NCBI GenBank assembly: GCA_964346645.1
Contig: CAYFVU010000007.1
Location: 4,244-68,243, forward strand
Direction: 5' to 3'
Origin: CAYFVU01 sp964346645
GTDB taxonomy: Bacteria > Spirochaetota > Spirochaetia > DSM-16054 > Sediminispirochaetaceae
Length of the DNA: 64,000 bases
Shown here: piece by piece, positions 49,109 through 56,320 of the stretch
Numbering within the stretch: position 1 is the first letter of the stretch
How the letters are laid out: the number at the start of each line of letters is the position of its first letter
Made by a program: the position numbers and the translations under genes
Notes under the pieces: generated by a model
What the model was told of the DNA's origin: nothing
Seen by the model: only the letters and a program-made list of their open reading frames with translations
The model's database searches: none

Positions 49109-50818
49109 ATGAGTAATGAAGAAGAAAATGAGAGTTGGTTTGCCGTAGACATCCATCCATGGGTCTTTTTTACCTCCGGGATCATCATTTTCGGCTCGGT
49201 GGCCCTCGCCATCGCCTTCCAAGCAAAGGTCGGCGACCTGTTCGAGACGGTACAGACGGCGATTTCCACCGGAGCAGGATGGTTCTTCATCATGACGATG
49301 AATATCGTGCTCGTCTTCGTGCTGGTACTGTTGGTCAGCAGGCACGGCGATATCCGCATCGGCGGCTCCGACGCGAAGCCGGAGTTCTCCATGCTCGGCT
49401 GGTTCGCCATGCTCTTCAGCGCGGGAATGGGAATAGGGCTGCTCTTCTACAGCGTGGCCGAGCCGATGTTCCACTTCGTCTCCTATCCGCTCGCCGAATC
49501 CGGCACGGCGGAGGCGGCGCGTTCGGCAATGGATGTGACCTTCCTGCACTGGGGCTTCCACCCCTGGGCGGTCTACACGATGGTGGGCCTGGCGCTCGCC
49601 TTCTTCGCCTTCAACAAGGGTCTGCCCCTCTCTATCCGCTCGATCTTCTACCCCGTACTCGGCGAGAAGATCCACGGCGCGGCGGGTAACACCATAGACG
49701 TCCTCGCGACGGTGGCGACGCTCTTCGGCGTGGCGACCTCCCTCGGTCTGGGTGTGCAGCAGGTCAACGCGGGACTCGATCACCTCTTCGGCATCGGACA
49801 GAGCCCAACCATTCAGGTTATACTGATAGCCGGGATCACCGCCATCGCCACCTGGTCGGTCCTCGCAGGGCTGAGCGCCGGGATACGACGCCTCTCGGAG
49901 ATCAATCTCGTGATGGCCGGACTGCTCTGCCTCTTCGTCCTCATCCTCGGGCCGACACTCTTCATCCTCAAGGGCTTCGGCGAGAATCTGGGCCACTACC
50001 TTCAGTATCTCCCGGTCCTCTCCACCTGGAACGAGACTTACGAGGCGACGACCTGGCAGCACAGCTGGACGGTCTTCTACTGGGGATGGTGGATCGCCTG
50101 GTCCCCCTTCGTCGGCATGTTCATCGCACGCGTCTCCTACGGACGCACCGTGCGGGAGTTCATTCTCGGCGTGCTCTTCGTTCCCACCCTCATCACCTTT
50201 TTCTGGCTCGCCATCTTCGGCAACAGCGCACTGAATGTGGAGATGCTCGGGGCGGGCGGCATCGCGAGGGCCGTGCAGGAGAACATCCCCGTGGCCCTGT
50301 TCAAGCTCCTCGAACACTTTCCTTTCAACTTCGCCACTTCCGCAATAACCGTGCTGGTGATTATTACCTTCTTCGTCACCTCCTCGGACTCCGGCTCAAT
50401 GGTCATCGACATCATCACCGCCGGGGGAAATCCGGATCCGCCGAAGCTCCAGAGGCTCTTCTGGGCGGTTCTCGAGGGAGCAGTGGCGGCGGCACTTTTG
50501 GTAGGTGGCGGTCTCGTGGCGCTGCAGACGGCGGCAATTACCACCGGTCTCCCGTTTGCACTTGTTATCCTCTTCATGATCTACAGTCTGCACAAGGGGC
50601 TATCCGACTACTCGGAGGGACCGGGTTTCTCGATGCCGCCCTATGAGCATGGCCACGTCTTCCGCACCGTCTACAGTCACCCCGAACCCGAGATGGTGCA
50701 CGGCCACGTGAGCTGGCTCGGCAAGCAGAGGGGCAAGAGGCCGGTCAGAGAGCCCGAGGCTGCGCAGACCTTCGGAAAACGGATGCGCCGGGTCTTTGGT
50801 CCGGGCCGGGGCAAGAAG
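49109..50818 (+). CDS. BCCT family betaine/carnitine/choline transporter (3' end in assembly gap)
   Basis: At least 570 aa of a 12-helix carrier for quaternary-ammonium compatible solutes. The BCCT core is unmistakable: GWFAMLFSAGMGIGLLFYSVAEPMFHF, DVTFLHWGFHPWAVYTMVGLALAFFAFNKG, and YWGWWIAWSPFVGMFIARVSYGRTVREF (Trp box binding the trimethylammonium group). The ATG at 49109 has AGGAG 6 nt upstream. The gene runs into 100 Ns. After the gap one frame reads KKTERDKTDRRSRDRQ to a stop at 50994-50996 that overlaps the next gene by ATGA, which is the most likely true end. It probably works with the next OpuAC-type gene in osmoprotection. Confidence 0.92.
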
Positions 50819-50918
50819 NNNNNNNNNNNNNNNNNNNNNNNNNNNNNNNNNNNNNNNNNNNNNNNNNNNNNNNNNNNNNNNNNNNNNNNNNNNNNNNNNN
50901 NNNNNNNNNNNNNNNNNN
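50819..50918. other. Assembly gap of 100 Ns at the BCCT gene end
   Basis: Placeholder Ns; the real length is unknown. Both flanks are runs of AAG codons (Lys-rich), so the missing piece is probably a low-complexity Lys-rich tail that broke assembly. Confidence 0.95.
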
Positions 50919-50992
50919 AAGAAGACTGAGAGAGATAAAACTGACCGGCGCAGTCGTGATAGGCAGAACGAGGAGAGAAGAGGAGGCGAGGA

Positions 50993-51994
50993 ATGAGAGG
51001 GACACTCGTGAGAGTTCCAATGCACAGAACGGTTCTCTTGCCGGCGGTAGCGGCGCTGACTCTTTCCATGCTGCTCTTGATGGGCGGCTGCGGCGAAAAG
51101 GAAAAAGCGGTGGACGAGGGGCTGCAGGCTCGACGCGCCGAACGCTCCGAACACACATTAACCCTCGTGTATCCGGAGTGGTCCTCCGAACAGGCAAGCG
51201 GTTACCTCTTCCAGGCTGTGCTGCAGGAGCGGCTCGGTTACCGGGTAGAGCTGAAAGGGGTTCCGGTTGAGCAGATGTGGCGCAGCGTGGCCACAGGCAA
51301 TGCCGATATACTGACCGGTGCGTGGCTCCCGGTCACCCACCGGGACTACCTCGAGTCCTATGGAGACAGCCTCCGCGATCTCGGTCCGAACCTCAGCGGT
51401 GCGAAGATAGGACTCGTGGTGCCGACCTCTACGCCCGGCCGTCAGACGGCGGGTACCGGCAAAACCGGTAAGGATCTCGTCACCATTCGCTCGATAGAGG
51501 ATCTCGGAGACCCGAAGATCGCAGATCGCTTCCGCGGCCGCATCGTGGGTATAGAATCAGGCGCCGGTGTCGTTGCGCGGACCGAAGATGCCCTCGAGGC
51601 CTACGGTCTGGAACGGCTCTACCATCTGGTGGAGACCGACGAGGAGAGTATGCTCGATCGGGTCGCCGATGCTATTTACAGGGACGAGTGGGTCGTCTTT
51701 ACGGGCTGGAAGCCTCACTACGCCTTCGAGCTGCACAACCTCGCCTTCTTAGAGGACCCCGAGGGAGTCTATGGCGGAGAGGAGTCGATCCACACCATGG
51801 TGCGTGAGGGCTTCCGAGATGACTATCCCGCCGCGTTAGAGGTGCTCGACCGAATCTCTTACGAACCAGGGGAGCTCGAGCGGCTCATGCGCTGGATTCA
51901 CGAGGACGAGACCAAGGACCCCTACAGACAGGCGCTGCGCTGGATCGATGTGTACGAGGAGATCGTCGACTCCTGGGTCGAGGGAATAGAATAG
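50993..51994 (+). CDS. OpuAC/ProX-type glycine betaine-binding lipoprotein
   Basis: A 333-aa exported lipoprotein. The signal peptide ends in LLMGGC, the lipobox Cys at about residue 33. The mature domain reads LTLVYPEWSSEQASGYLFQAVLQERLGYRVELKGVPVEQMWRSVATGNADILTGAWLPVTHRDYLESY and VVFTGWKPHYAFELHNLAFL, both diagnostic of QAT-family binding proteins for betaine and choline. No OpuA permease or ATPase is visible, but the BCCT carrier directly precedes it, with a probable ATGA overlap. The two probably act in the same osmoprotectant system. A second ATG nine codons later (MHRTV) is possible. Confidence 0.9.
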   Translation: MRGTLVRVPMHRTVLLPAVAALTLSMLLLMGGCGEKEKAVDEGLQARRAERSEHTLTLVYPEWSSEQASGYLFQAVLQERLGYRVELKGVPVEQMWRSVATGNADILTGAWLPVTHRDYLESYGDSLRDLGPNLSGAKIGLVVPTSTPGRQTAGTGKTGKDLVTIRSIEDLGDPKIADRFRGRIVGIESGAGVVARTEDALEAYGLERLYHLVETDEESMLDRVADAIYRDEWVVFTGWKPHYAFELHNLAFLEDPEGVYGGEESIHTMVREGFRDDYPAALEVLDRISYEPGELERLMRWIHEDETKDPYRQALRWIDVYEEIVDSWVEGIE

Positions 51995-52009
51995 AGAGGA
52001 GCTGAACAT

Positions 52010-52684
52010 ATGTTGGAGTCGGTAAGTCAACGTTTTCAGGGAAGCTGCATGATGATCATGCGGCAGTCGGGCACCGAGGTTACCTTTCTCGGGAGCGGTT
52101 TTCTCGTGCATCCCGAGGGCTATATACTCACCGCCGCGCGGACGGTCGGCGAGGGAGACGGCCTGGTGGTGGTTGCTCCGGAGGTCGACGATGAGTTCAC
52201 CCCGGTCTCTCGTAAGGAGGTGGCGCCCGTACCCGTCGAGTTGATATCGAAGGACATCCCGCACGATGTGGCCCTGTTGAAGCTCACCCCGGAGCTGGAG
52301 ATCAACATGCCGGAGGGAGTCCTGGGTGCGGGCAACGCCGACGCGAGGGGCGCCGCGCTCATGTCGCTCGGCGTCCCCTTCGGCTATTACCAAATACACG
52401 GCGTCATCGTGGCGCAATCGATTCTCTCAGGGCGCATCAAGTCGCACAGCGGCACCGACCTCATCATCTTCGATCGCCGTGTGCAATACGGCGACGTGGG
52501 AGGACCGCTCGTCAGCGTGGCCGAGGGTAAGGTCATCGGCGTAGTCGGCGGCGTCTTCGATCCGATGGAACTAGAAGGACGCCAGACCCCTGAGGGGGTC
52601 ATTCCGATAAACTCGGATCTCTCCTATGCCGCGTCGATCGAATACGGCACCGCGCTGCTCGATGCGGCCCTCGGGAACGCGTAA
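52010..52684 (+). CDS. Trypsin-fold (HtrA-like) pseudoprotease lacking catalytic His and Ser
   Basis: A 224-aa protein with the chymotrypsin/HtrA fold. The segment GSGFLVHPEGYILTAARTVG corresponds to the His site, normally TAAHVV: here Arg44 replaces His. The Asp site is intact (KDIPHDVALLKL, Asp86). The Ser motif GNSGGPL reads YGDVGGPLVS, with Val163 in place of Ser. No PDZ domain and no signal peptide are present. Two of the three catalytic residues are lost, so it is almost surely not a protease; a binding or scaffold role is likely. It follows the OpuAC-type gene by 15 nt and is likely in the same operon. Confidence 0.85.
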   Translation: MLESVSQRFQGSCMMIMRQSGTEVTFLGSGFLVHPEGYILTAARTVGEGDGLVVVAPEVDDEFTPVSRKEVAPVPVELISKDIPHDVALLKLTPELEINMPEGVLGAGNADARGAALMSLGVPFGYYQIHGVIVAQSILSGRIKSHSGTDLIIFDRRVQYGDVGGPLVSVAEGKVIGVVGGVFDPMELEGRQTPEGVIPINSDLSYAASIEYGTALLDAALGNA

Positions 52685-52721
52685 ATAGCGCTCGGAACCG
52701 GCCGGCGGGCAGAAAAGCGGC

Positions 52722-53210
52722 TCAAAACCGCACGAAGCGCAGCTCGTTCCCGCTCTTTTCGAGGAACTTTCTCAAATCCTGCGTGCTAATGGTGAGAGTG
52801 GCGGTGTTCACGTTCGGATGGAAGTTGATCAGCTCTCGCTCCATCAGCTTCTCGTCGATGATCACTCGCACCTCGTTGTTATCATCATTGAGAATACCGA
52901 ATATCGAGACGGATCCCGGGCTGAGGCCGAGGTATTTCTCGAGCCTTCGTTCGGATGCGAAGCTGAGGCCGCCCGTACCCAAGCTTCGTCCCAGCTCCTT
53001 CAGGTCCAACGGCGTTGCGTGGTCCATGACGACGAGGTAGTGCCGGTTCCCCTTCTTGTTTCGCAGGAAGAGATTCTTCACATGGCTCCCCTCGATCTCG
53101 TCCCAGTGTTCCTTCGCCTCCTCCACGGTGTAGACCGGCGGGTGGCTGTGTTTGCTGTACACGATCCCGAGCTCTTCGAGGGCCGCATACACTCTTTCGT
53201 CTCTTTCCAA
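52722..53210 (-). CDS. proX: YbaK/ProX-type prolyl-tRNA editing protein (Ala-tRNA(Pro) deacylase)
   Basis: A 162-aa single-domain trans-editing enzyme that removes alanine wrongly attached to tRNA(Pro). It has the fold landmarks LEELGIVYSKHSHPPVYTVEEAKEH, GSHVKNLFLRNKKGNRHYLVVMDHATPLDLKELGRSLG, LGLSPGSVSIFGILND and VIIDEKLMERELINFHPN, typical of the ProXp-ala subgroup. No proS is nearby. The start is TTG at 53210, preceded by AAGGAGG 6 nt upstream; there is no ATG at this end, so the TTG is well supported. Confidence 0.92.
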   Translation of the reverse strand: MERDERVYAALEELGIVYSKHSHPPVYTVEEAKEHWDEIEGSHVKNLFLRNKKGNRHYLVVMDHATPLDLKELGRSLGTGGLSFASERRLEKYLGLSPGSVSIFGILNDDNNEVRVIIDEKLMERELINFHPNVNTATLTISTQDLRKFLEKSGNELRFVRF

Positions 53211-53237
53211 TATCTACCTCCTTTCCATTGTATTCGC

Positions 53238-54131
53238 TCACGCCTCCGTGGTGCCGCGGCGCATGTATCTGCTCAGCTCACCCGAGAAGAGGCCGAGGGC
53301 GACCAGCGCGACTCCCGTGAGCTTTACCGGGTGGACCTCCTGCCCGAGCGCAGTGTCGATGAGCACTCCCACGCCGAGCTGCCCCGTGTAGAGACCGAGA
53401 AAGGTCTTGATCGGCGAGCTCCGCTTGAGCAGGAAGGTGATGGTACCAACCACCGCCACTCCGAGAATACCTCCTCCGAGGAGGGCATAGAGTGGAACAG
53501 CGCCGAGTGCAGCGAGCGAGAGCTGCGGTAACTCTCCCGTGATTACGCTGAGGGGGAGCAAGACAAGCAGCGCGCTTACGTAGTTGCAGGTGAGCATGCG
53601 TGGATGGCCCCATCTGCTCGAATTGTAGCTGTTGAACATGGATTGTACAACCAGAATCACGCCCGGCACGAAGGCGAGGAAGATAAGGACGGCGTCGGCC
53701 CCGCTCTCCAGACCTATAAGCACGGTGCCCGGCACGATGAGGAGGAGCACCATCAACCTCTGTACCGTCGGCGACCTGCCGCTGCGGTTCCACGGCGTCA
53801 GCTCCACTACGTAGGCGGTGAGGGTCTGTCCGGCGAGGGTTCCTCCCAGTGCAAGGAGAATTCCGGCCTCGGCGTAGACGAGCATGTTCAGCAGAACCAC
53901 CCCGATACCGAGGATTCCTGCGCTGAGAAACCACCACGGTGCCCGGCTCGCCTCGAAGTCCTGATCTCCCGCCGAAGGCGCGAGCCACCAGTAGAGCAGT
54001 GCGGCGAAGAGTCCGACCACGTGGACTACCACTAATGCCGACAGTGAGCCGAGACTCATCTGTATGAGCCCATTGAACTGTACCATGAGGGCCACGAGGG
54101 CGCCGCAAGCGAGCGAAAGCGCAATGTACAT
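53238..54131 (-). CDS. DUF606 (YdcZ-type) DMT superfamily transporter, double repeat
   Basis: A 297-aa membrane protein of ten helices built from two DUF606 repeats. Repeat 1 opens YIALSLACGALVALMVQFNGLIQMSLGSLSALVVVHVVGL with the conserved Q-x-x-x-N; repeat 2 has PGVILVVQSMFNSYNSSRWGHPRMLTCNYVSALLVLLPL. It ends LGLFSGELSRYMRR. Fused pairs of DUF606 units are known. AGGAGGAGGAG precedes the ATG. A CRP/FNR-type regulator is divergently transcribed from the same 73-bp gap and may control it. Confidence 0.85.
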   Translation of the reverse strand: MYIALSLACGALVALMVQFNGLIQMSLGSLSALVVVHVVGLFAALLYWWLAPSAGDQDFEASRAPWWFLSAGILGIGVVLLNMLVYAEAGILLALGGTLAGQTLTAYVVELTPWNRSGRSPTVQRLMVLLLIVPGTVLIGLESGADAVLIFLAFVPGVILVVQSMFNSYNSSRWGHPRMLTCNYVSALLVLLPLSVITGELPQLSLAALGAVPLYALLGGGILGVAVVGTITFLLKRSSPIKTFLGLYTGQLGVGVLIDTALGQEVHPVKLTGVALVALGLFSGELSRYMRRGTTEA

Positions 54132-54153
54132 GTAAATTACTCCTCCTCCTACG

Positions 54154-54191
54154 ATGCTTTCTTTTCTTAAGTGTATTCCTTATGCTTTCTT
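54154..54191. repeat. Direct repeat in the gap between the DUF606 gene and the CRP/FNR gene
   Basis: ATGCTTTCTT occurs at 54154-54163 and 54182-54191, 28 bp apart (almost three helical turns). The spacing suits two binding sites for one regulator on the same face. Confidence 0.4.
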
Positions 54192-54204
54192 GTGGGGAGG
54201 ACAT

Positions 54205-54888
54205 ATGTCACATGAAAGGCTGAGAAACCTATTTCCCTTCATGAATGAGTACCTTGCAGTAGCGCCTTCCGGCGGCCGGGCCGAAGTCGAGGAGCGGAGT
54301 CTGCGTAAGGGGGTGTTCATCTGTCACGCCGGAGAGGAGCTGCGGAATCTCTATCTCCTCACCGAGGGGAGTGCACGGGTCTTTCTGCCGCTCTACAACG
54401 GAAGGTACTTCCTGCACCGCATCTACCTCCCGGGATCTATCGTGGGCGACATCGAGCTCTTCTCAGGCGAAGCGGCGACCTGCTCGGTGCAGTGCATTAC
54501 CGGCTGCCGCACCGCCGTGCTGCAGATGGATGAGCTCCGGAGGAGGAAGGAGCGCTTCGCCTCGCTTCTCTTCGCCCTCGGTGCATCCCTCGCCCATAAG
54601 CTCGAACAAAACTCCTATTCGGAGGCGATCAACACGAGCTACGATCTCGTCACCAGGGTTGCCGCCTACTATCTGACCCATGGAGACGAAGAGATCTGTG
54701 CGCCATCGCTGAAGGAGCTCTCTGAATGGCTGGGGACGAGCTACCGGCATCTGATCCGCATTCATACTCAGCTCGTGGAGGAGGGGGCGCTCGAAAAGCG
54801 GCTCGGGAGGTATGTCCCGCGGAATCGGCAGAGGCTGGAGGAGCGTGCCGAGGCAGCGCTCTTTGATGGTATCTACCGTATGGTGTAA
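54205..54888 (+). CDS. CRP/FNR family transcriptional regulator (YeiL-like)
   Basis: A 227-aa regulator. The cyclic-nucleotide-type domain has RSLRKGVFICHAGEELRNLYLLTEGSARVFLPL and GRYFLHRIYLPGSIVGDIELFSGEAATCSVQCITGCRTAVLQM. The C-terminal winged helix is LKELSEWLGTSYRHLIRIHTQLVEEGALEKR. The usual cAMP-binding RxS cluster is absent, and Cys residues (CSVQCITGC) sit near the fold, so it may sense redox or a metal rather than cAMP. The start is the ATG at 54205 with GGGGAGG upstream. Divergence from the DUF606 transporter suggests it is that gene's regulator. Confidence 0.88.
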   Translation: MSHERLRNLFPFMNEYLAVAPSGGRAEVEERSLRKGVFICHAGEELRNLYLLTEGSARVFLPLYNGRYFLHRIYLPGSIVGDIELFSGEAATCSVQCITGCRTAVLQMDELRRRKERFASLLFALGASLAHKLEQNSYSEAINTSYDLVTRVAAYYLTHGDEEICAPSLKELSEWLGTSYRHLIRIHTQLVEEGALEKRLGRYVPRNRQRLEERAEAALFDGIYRMV

Positions 54889-54909
54889 ATTTGAGGAGGG
54901 AGGACGAGT

Positions 54910-55696
54910 ATGGAAAAATGGCTGAAGTTTTCGAACGTGGTATACGGATATAGAGAGGATGAGCCTCCCGTCTTCACCGGCCTCAACATCTCCGTGCCGA
55001 AAGGAGTCACCGCACTGGTAGGGCCGAACGGTTCCGGCAAGTCCACCTTCATGCTGCTCGCCGGTGGACGCATCGCCCCGCAGGAGGGCTCGGTACGGCT
55101 CTTCGACAGGGAGACGAGTGAGCTTACCGACGAGACGCTGCGCAACCGCTACGCCTCATTCGTCTATCAGAACATGGAGTTCGAGACCGAGGAGCCGGTG
55201 GGCACGCTGCTCGAAGAGGTCTATGAGCTCGGCTTCTTCGAGCACAAGGATCCTCAGCTCATCTCCGAGCTGAAAGAGGTCCTGGAGCTCGAAAGTCTTC
55301 TGGGGAGGAAGACGCAAGAGTTGAGCAAGGGGGAGCTGCAGCGGGTAATCATCGCCTTCGCCGTCCTCTACGGCTCGAAGAGTCTGATGATGGACGAGCC
55401 TATCTTTGCCCTCGAGCAGTACCAGAAGGAGCGGGTCATGGAGTACCTCACCTCCTTCTCCGCCGAGCAGGACATCTCCGTCCTCTACTCGCTGCACGAG
55501 CTCGACCTGACCAAACGCTACACCGACCGCATCCTTCTCTTCTATCAGCAGGGCAACCTCGAGCTCGGCAGCGTTGAGGAGACGACGAGCCGGGAGAAGC
55601 TGGAGTTGGCCTACGGAGTTCCTTATGACTACCTGCGCCGGCGCCAACACTTCTTTCGCGAAGGGCTCATGAAGATAGCGGAGAACCTTCCGGAAG
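54910..55696 (+). CDS. ABC transporter ATPase, orphan, 3' end in assembly gap
   Basis: At least 262 aa of an ATP-binding subunit. It has Walker A GPNGSGKST, Q-loop FVYQNMEFE, signature ELSKGELQRV, Walker B SLMMDEPIFAL and switch His in VLYSLHELDLTKRY. A tail of about 50 residues (LRRRQHFFREGLMKIAENLPE) leads into the 55697-55796 gap, so the stop is not seen. No permease or binding protein is adjacent, so its partners and substrate are unknown. The ATG is 21 nt after the CRP/FNR stop, with GAGGGAGGA between, suggesting co-transcription with the regulator. Confidence 0.85.
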
Positions 55697-55796
55697 NNNN
55701 NNNNNNNNNNNNNNNNNNNNNNNNNNNNNNNNNNNNNNNNNNNNNNNNNNNNNNNNNNNNNNNNNNNNNNNNNNNNNNNNNNNNNNNNNNNNNNNN
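55697..55796. other. Assembly gap of 100 Ns between the ABC ATPase and iorB
   Basis: The gap hides the 3' ends of two convergent genes. Real length unknown, so gene tails and spacing cannot be given. Confidence 0.95.
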
Positions 55797-56320
55797 GCCG
55801 CGGTGACATGCTCGACCTCGAGCCCCGGCAGGAGCTCCTTGCGCAGCGCCGCCGAGAGGAGGGCCATGTTCTGCATGCGCGCGTCGGGAAGGTGCTCGTC
55901 CAGCACCCGCTCTATACGTATGTTTTTCTCGTTTCCGTACGTAGCAATCTCCTCGTTGCGCACATCTTTCGCCTCGCCCAGGCGTATGGGAAGGGCCTGC
56001 CAGTAGGCGTCGTAGTAGATGAGCAGTCCGCCCTCCCTGCAGTAGTCCCGCATGCCGCGCAGCGCCTCGATCCGCTCGAGGGCCAGCACGATGTCGGCTC
56101 TGCCCGGCTCGATGAGGGGGCTGTAGGTTCCCTCTCCGACGCGTATGTGGGAGCGGACGATTCCTCCCCGCTGGGCCAAACCATGTGTGTCGACGGCCCT
56201 CACCGTACGGCCGGCGTGGTCGTATGCGCGCATCACCGTCTCGCTCAAAAGGCCGATGCCCTGGCCCCCGACGCCGCAGAGCTGTATACTGATTCTCTCT
56301 CCGTCGGTTCGGCTACTCAT
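55797..56320 (-). CDS. iorB: Indolepyruvate (2-oxoacid) oxidoreductase beta subunit, IorB, C-terminus in gap
   Basis: At least 174 aa of the small subunit. It opens MSSRTDGERISIQLCGVGGQGIGLLSETVMRAYDHAGRTVRAVDTHGLAQRGGIVRSHIRVG, the standard IorB gamma-domain motif (GVGGQG and the SQRGG-type AQRGG). The C-terminal 20-30 residues fall in the 55697-55796 gap. The start is the ATG at 56320. It overlaps the iorA 3' end by 8 bp. With IorA it oxidises aryl-pyruvates (from aromatic amino acid deamination) to acyl-CoA, reducing ferredoxin. Confidence 0.9.

Noticed and set aside
52010..52684. Active DegP-type protease
   Set aside because: The catalytic His and Ser positions read Arg44 and Val163.
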